Assembly: GCA_046340555.1 (NCBI GenBank)
Contig: JBKDSL010000121.1
Coordinates: forward strand, 1 to 16,543
Direction of reading: 5' to 3'
DNA: 16,543 nucleotides
Origin: JALRAP01 sp046340555
GTDB lineage: Bacteria; Bacteroidota; Bacteroidia; AKYH767-A; OLB10
Shown here: one piece after another, positions 14,522 through 16,543 of the stretch
How positions within the stretch are numbered: position 1 is the first letter of the stretch
Layout of the letters: each line of letters starts with the position of its first letter
Position numbers and translations under genes: made by a program
Notes under the pieces: generated by a model
The model's database searches: none
Told to the model about the DNA's origin: nothing
The model's input: the letters and a program-made list of their open reading frames with translations, nothing else

Positions 14522-16543
14522 ATGCCAAAGCATCCTTTTTTGGATAGTCCCATAGAATTCCTCAAGGGAGTTGGACCACAACGCGGTGAGGTTTTGAAAA
14601 AAGAGCTGAACATTTTTGTTTTCCGCGACTTACTGCAGTACATCCCGTTCCGCTATGTTGACCGCTCCAAGTTTCATCCTATTGCTGATGTGCAAGACGA
14701 TAGTGCCTATATCCAAATAAAGGGCCGTATTGTTTCCATGCAAACAATTGGTCAGAAAAGGGCACAAAGGCTGGTAGCTCAATTGAAGGACGATAGCGGC
14801 ATGATCGAATTGGTCTGGTTCAAAGGATTGAAATGGATCACCGGTTCCATCAAGACCGATGTTGAATATGTTGTTTTTGGAAAGCCCTCGGAGTTCAACG
14901 GCCGCTTCAACATCGTGCATCCGGAAATAGAGCCTGCTGCTTTACGTAGTGAAGACACAATCGGATTGTCCCTTCAACCTTTTTACTCTTCCACTGAAAA
15001 GTCCAAAATGCGTGGTCTCGACAGCAAAGGAATTATGCGGATGCAACGCACCTTATTGCAGTCGCTGCCTCAGCAATTGCCAGAGACACTTCCTCTACAC
15101 ATAACTCAAGCGCTGAATATGGTTGGTGTACGGGATGCTTGGCTCAACATCCATTTCCCCAAGGATACGGATATGCTGCGCAAAGCGGAATTCAGACTCA
15201 AGTTCGAAGAATTTTTTTACATCCAGCTAGAGCTGTTGCAACGCAAGCTCATCAAAACCGAAAAGGAACAAGGGAAACGCATCACCACGATCGGTGATCG
15301 CTTCAATGATTTTTATAAGAACAGGTTGCCGTTTGAACTGACGGGGGCTCAAAAGCGCGTGCTGAAGGAAATTAGGCAGGACATGGGTAGCGGCAAACAG
15401 ATGAACAGGCTGTTGCAGGGCGATGTGGGAAGTGGTAAAACGCTGGTGGCGCTACTGAGTATGATCATGGTGCTTGATAATGGCTATCAGGCTTGTTTAA
15501 TGGCTCCAACTGAGATTCTGGCACAGCAGCATTATCAAACCATCAGCGGTTTGCTGGAGGGCACCGGAATGAGCATAGCTTTATTGACGGGATCAACACG
15601 TAAAAAGGATAGGGGGGATATCCTTGAAAGGCTTGCATCCGGTGCTTTGAACTTCATCGTTGGTACACATGCATTGATTGAAGACAGGGTGCAATTTTCC
15701 AATACAGGGTTGGTCGTCATCGATGAGCAACACCGTTTCGGTGTGGAGCAGCGCGCACGATTGTGGGGCAAGGAAACCACCTTGCCGCATGTTTTGGTGA
15801 TGACCGCCACACCAATACCGAGAACACTCGCCATGACGCTTTATGGCGATTTGGAAGTGAGTGTGATTGATGAACTGCCTCCCGGAAGGAAACCCATCCG
15901 CACCGAACATAGGTTTGAAAATTCAAGGATGCGTTTGATCGGATTCATGAAGGAACAAATTTCCATTGGCAGGCAGATTTATATTGTATATCCGTTGATC
16001 GACGAATCGGAGAAGCTCGATCTGATGAACCTTCAAACGGGTTATGAAGCTTTATGTCGTGATTTTCCACGACCCGATTATCGAGTAAGCATCGTGCACG
16101 GCAAGATGAAGGCCGCCGACAAGGACGCTGAGATGAAGCTTTTTGTGGAGGGTAAAACCAACATCATGATTGCCACCACGGTGATAGAAGTGGGAGTGAA
16201 TGTGCCCAATGCCTCTGTGATGGTTATTGAAAGTGCCGAAAGGTTCGGTTTATCGCAGTTGCACCAGCTTCGCGGTCGTGTTGGTCGCGGAGCAGAGCAG
16301 TCATTTTGTATTTTAATGACGAGTTACAAGCTTTCGAAAGAGGCGAAGTTACGCATGGAGACCATGGTGCGCACCAATGATGGTTTTGAAATCGCCGAGG
16401 TGGATTTGAAGTTGCGTGGTCCGGGCGACATCACAGGAACGCAACAGTCGGGGGTGGTAGACCTCAAAATCGCGGATATTGTGAAGGATGGCTCCATTCT
16501 GGAGTTATCGCGCAGTGCAGCCGTGGATTTGTTGAAGCAGGAT
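14522..16543 (+). CDS. recG: ATP-dependent DNA helicase RecG (C-terminus cut by window edge)
   Basis: RecG remodels stalled replication forks and Holliday junctions by ATP-driven branch migration. The frame is open from the ATG at 14522 to the last base, 674 codons; full-length RecG is around 700 residues, so only the C-terminal tail is missing. The N-terminal wedge/OB region (LKGVGPQRGEVLKKELNI, shown here by VGPQRG) includes an OB-fold segment at about 65-135. Helicase motifs follow in order: GDVGSGKT at 300-307 (Walker A Lys306), APTEILAQQH, the RecG-type DEQHRFGVEQR starting at Asp401, TATPIPRT, then ATTVIEVGVNVPNA and QLRGRVGRG of the second RecA-like domain. The final LRGPGDITGTQQSG belongs to the RecG-specific region that couples ATP hydrolysis to DNA movement. 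It is divergent from the propeller gene across 154 nt. Confidence 0.96.
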   Translation, partial: MPKHPFLDSPIEFLKGVGPQRGEVLKKELNIFVFRDLLQYIPFRYVDRSKFHPIADVQDDSAYIQIKGRIVSMQTIGQKRAQRLVAQLKDDSGMIELVWFKGLKWITGSIKTDVEYVVFGKPSEFNGRFNIVHPEIEPAALRSEDTIGLSLQPFYSSTEKSKMRGLDSKGIMRMQRTLLQSLPQQLPETLPLHITQALNMVGVRDAWLNIHFPKDTDMLRKAEFRLKFEEFFYIQLELLQRKLIKTEKEQGKRITTIGDRFNDFYKNRLPFELTGAQKRVLKEIRQDMGSGKQMNRLLQGDVGSGKTLVALLSMIMVLDNGYQACLMAPTEILAQQHYQTISGLLEGTGMSIALLTGSTRKKDRGDILERLASGALNFIVGTHALIEDRVQFSNTGLVVIDEQHRFGVEQRARLWGKETTLPHVLVMTATPIPRTLAMTLYGDLEVSVIDELPPGRKPIRTEHRFENSRMRLIGFMKEQISIGRQIYIVYPLIDESEKLDLMNLQTGYEALCRDFPRPDYRVSIVHGKMKAADKDAEMKLFVEGKTNIMIATTVIEVGVNVPNASVMVIESAERFGLSQLHQLRGRVGRGAEQSFCILMTSYKLSKEAKLRMETMVRTNDGFEIAEVDLKLRGPGDITGTQQSGVVDLKIADIVKDGSILELSRSAAVDLLKQD

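Noticed and set aside
1..16543. Mobile elements, CRISPR arrays, toxin-antitoxin pairs or defence genes
   Set aside because: I saw no transposase, integrase, terminal inverted repeats, spaced direct repeats, or paired small toxin and antitoxin genes. The gene content is core metabolism plus T9SS.

Overview
The window reads as a chromosomal stretch of a Bacteroidota bacterium, most likely a gliding or T9SS-bearing member of Flavobacteriales or a close relative. The evidence is a gliding-motility/type IX secretion (T9SS) gene cluster (gldJ, a porP/sprF family gene, porU, porV), promoter elements of the Bacteroidota type (TTG, about 20 nt, TAnnTTTG), A-rich rather than Shine-Dalgarno leaders, and a cargo protein with a T9SS-type C-terminal domain. 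No tRNA, rRNA, CRISPR array, insertion sequence or prophage gene was seen. No gene-free stretch exceeds 300 bases; the longest, 1647-1893 (247 nt), is the divergent promoter region between porP/sprF and porU.

Layout. 1-1646 (minus): porP/sprF-like gene followed 40 nt later by gldJ, which runs off the left edge. 1894-8004 (plus): porU, porV, ispF and cdd, the last three packed within a few bases. 8098-10418 (plus): pyruvate dehydrogenase E1-alpha and E2; no E1-beta gene lies here. 10430-12423 (minus): a small basic membrane protein with its own strong-looking promoter, and adenine deaminase. 12506-12700 (plus): a cold-shock protein with a complete promoter and terminator. 12772-14367 (minus): a secreted protein of seven tandem ~58-residue units, probably a seven-bladed beta-propeller with a T9SS sorting domain. 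14522-16543 (plus): recG, cut by the right edge.

How the parts fit. PorV (outer-membrane shuttle) and PorU (cell-surface sortase) process T9SS cargo; GldJ is an essential lipoprotein of the gliding/T9SS machine; PorP/SprF proteins are outer-membrane partners of T9SS components or adhesins. The propeller protein further on looks like a client of this pathway. The other genes are housekeeping: isoprenoid precursor synthesis (ispF), pyrimidine and purine salvage (cdd, ade), acetyl-CoA production (pdhA, pdhC) and replication-fork repair (recG).

I found no clearly new multi-gene system. The points most worth a second look are the seven-unit propeller with cysteines confined to the three units that would meet at the ring seam, a perfect 7-1-7 palindrome upstream of pdhA, and the unrecognised small membrane protein. 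Several genes are given shorter starts than their longest open frame because signal peptides or promoter -7 boxes exclude the longer versions.
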